A DNA stretch of 5,426 nt, from positions 2,873-8,298 of the forward strand of contig WQRT01000052.1 of assembly GCA_009786625.1 (NCBI GenBank), read 5' to 3'. The translations under genes and the position numbers were made by a program. The notes below the pieces were generated by a model. The model saw only the letters and a list, made by a program, of their open reading frames with translations, was not told the origin of the DNA and did no database searches. How positions within the stretch are numbered: the first letter of the stretch is position 1; every line of letters starts with the position of its first letter. The stretch comes from Treponema sp. Its GTDB lineage: Bacteria > Spirochaetota > Spirochaetia > Treponematales > Breznakiellaceae. Positions 4,851-5,426 of the stretch are shown piece by piece.

Positions 4851-5426
4851 ATTGCTCGACCAAAGTCTTTCTACATGAGCGGGATCCGCTAAATCGTTCC
4901 CGTCAAACAGACTTTCGAACATATCTGTTAAAACTTTTAACTGCCGGAAATATACATAAAAATTATCTACCCTCTCAACAGGTTGAGTCCAAATCCTGAA
5001 CTTAACAAAAGACAAACCCGCGTATGACGGCAATGTCCGCCTTGCCTGAGCTATATTGTTGGGAATATTTACGCGCAGATTTCTCCATCCGCGGTACGAA
5101 ATATCGCCGAGTCTAAGCGGATAAACAACACCCCGGTAATCCCTCAGATAAATCTCGATATAGTACCTTAGATTCGCGCCCCACACCCAAACGTCAATAT
5201 TATGAACTCTGCCCGGAATATGGATTTCATAAGGCGTGTTTTCACTATCGCCCGCAAGCGTCGGATATAAATCGATCCAGTTGTAACCCCTTCGATCAAA
5301 CTGACCATGCACTCCGAGGCTTCGTAATGTACCGCCGTCCCTGTTATATCCGAAAGCTGCAATCGGCCAGGCTTCGACATAATTTAAAAGCGGGTACCTT
5401 GCTTCATTTCCGTTCGAGTCCTGCCG
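4848..5426 (-). CDS. Second FlaA-type flagellar sheath protein (N-terminus beyond the right edge)
   Basis: The last 192 residues are visible and the frame is open to the window edge, so the start codon and expected signal peptide are missing. An internal GTG at 5312 is not the true start, because the conserved fold begins upstream of it. It aligns by eye with the downstream FlaA. FDRRGYNWIDLYP matches FLRRGHNSFTIYP. IDVWVWGANLRYYIEIYLRD matches VSVWVAGRNFNHELVLIIQD. YRGWRNLRVNIP matches FMGWQRLVVAIP. YVYFRQLKVLTDMFE matches YIYLDDLRAETDLFA. It is therefore a paralogue from an old tandem duplication, with a periplasmic flagellar sheath role inferred. The residues after the fold (DGNDLADPAHVERLW) form a short acidic tail. 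Confidence 0.88.
   Translation of the reverse strand, partial: RQDSNGNEARYPLLNYVEAWPIAAFGYNRDGGTLRSLGVHGQFDRRGYNWIDLYPTLAGDSENTPYEIHIPGRVHNIDVWVWGANLRYYIEIYLRDYRGVVYPLRLGDISYRGWRNLRVNIPNNIAQARRTLPSYAGLSFVKFRIWTQPVERVDNFYVYFRQLKVLTDMFESLFDGNDLADPAHVERLWSSN

Noticed and set aside
5168..5380. A 70-codon minus-strand open frame
   Set aside because: It is in another frame within the flaA paralogue, whose own frame is open to the window edge and aligns with the second FlaA.

Overview
The window looks like chromosome of a spirochaete, most likely Treponema or a close relative. The best evidence is a tandem pair of FlaA-type flagellar sheath proteins, which are specific to spirochaetes. An mraZ-rsmH pair and a secreted caspase/sulfatase-modifying-factor fusion fit the same picture. 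The genus is inferred from gene content; no sequence search was run.

Layout, left to right. (1) 1-832, minus strand: the start of a division and cell-wall (dcw) operon, mraZ followed by the 5' part of rsmH, with an ATGA stop/start overlap. Upstream of mraZ lies a sigma70-like promoter covered by six TGGNN boxes at an exact 10-bp period. This is an unusually long MraZ autoregulatory operator. (2) 833-1051: an AT-rich divergent intergenic region with the mraZ promoter on the minus strand and a good TTAACA-N17-TATAAT promoter on the plus strand. (3) 1052-2173, plus strand: a 79-residue unknown protein, then a 237-residue protein that I read as a possible PD-(D/E)XK-like domain (E-x-Q variant) with a C-terminal winged helix. 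Copies of one repeat family, sharing an AACCACAC-type core, lie on both sides of the second gene. (4) 2174-2375: a convergent intergenic stretch with a 40-bp tandem repeat and a telomere-like C-rich tract that is G-rich on the minus strand. (5) 2376-3983, minus strand: a secreted protein with a caspase-like peptidase domain, a Pro-rich linker and an FGE-sulfatase (C-type-lectin-like) domain. The FGE domain lacks the catalytic cysteines, and its C-terminal end resembles the variable region of a diversity-generating retroelement, followed by a perfect 7-bp hairpin. (6) 4051-5426, minus strand: two flaA paralogues in one operon, ending in a strong intrinsic terminator. The first gene runs off the right edge.

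Working together: mraZ-rsmH is an ordinary division-cluster start with an extended operator. The flaA pair builds the sheath of the periplasmic flagella. The caspase-FGE gene has its own promoter and stands alone. The plus-strand pair may be co-transcribed. No reverse transcriptase, transposase, tRNA, rRNA or CRISPR array was seen. The strongest candidates for something new are the caspase-FGE gene with its possible diversified 3' end, the repeat-flanked nuclease-like gene, and the six-box MraZ operator.
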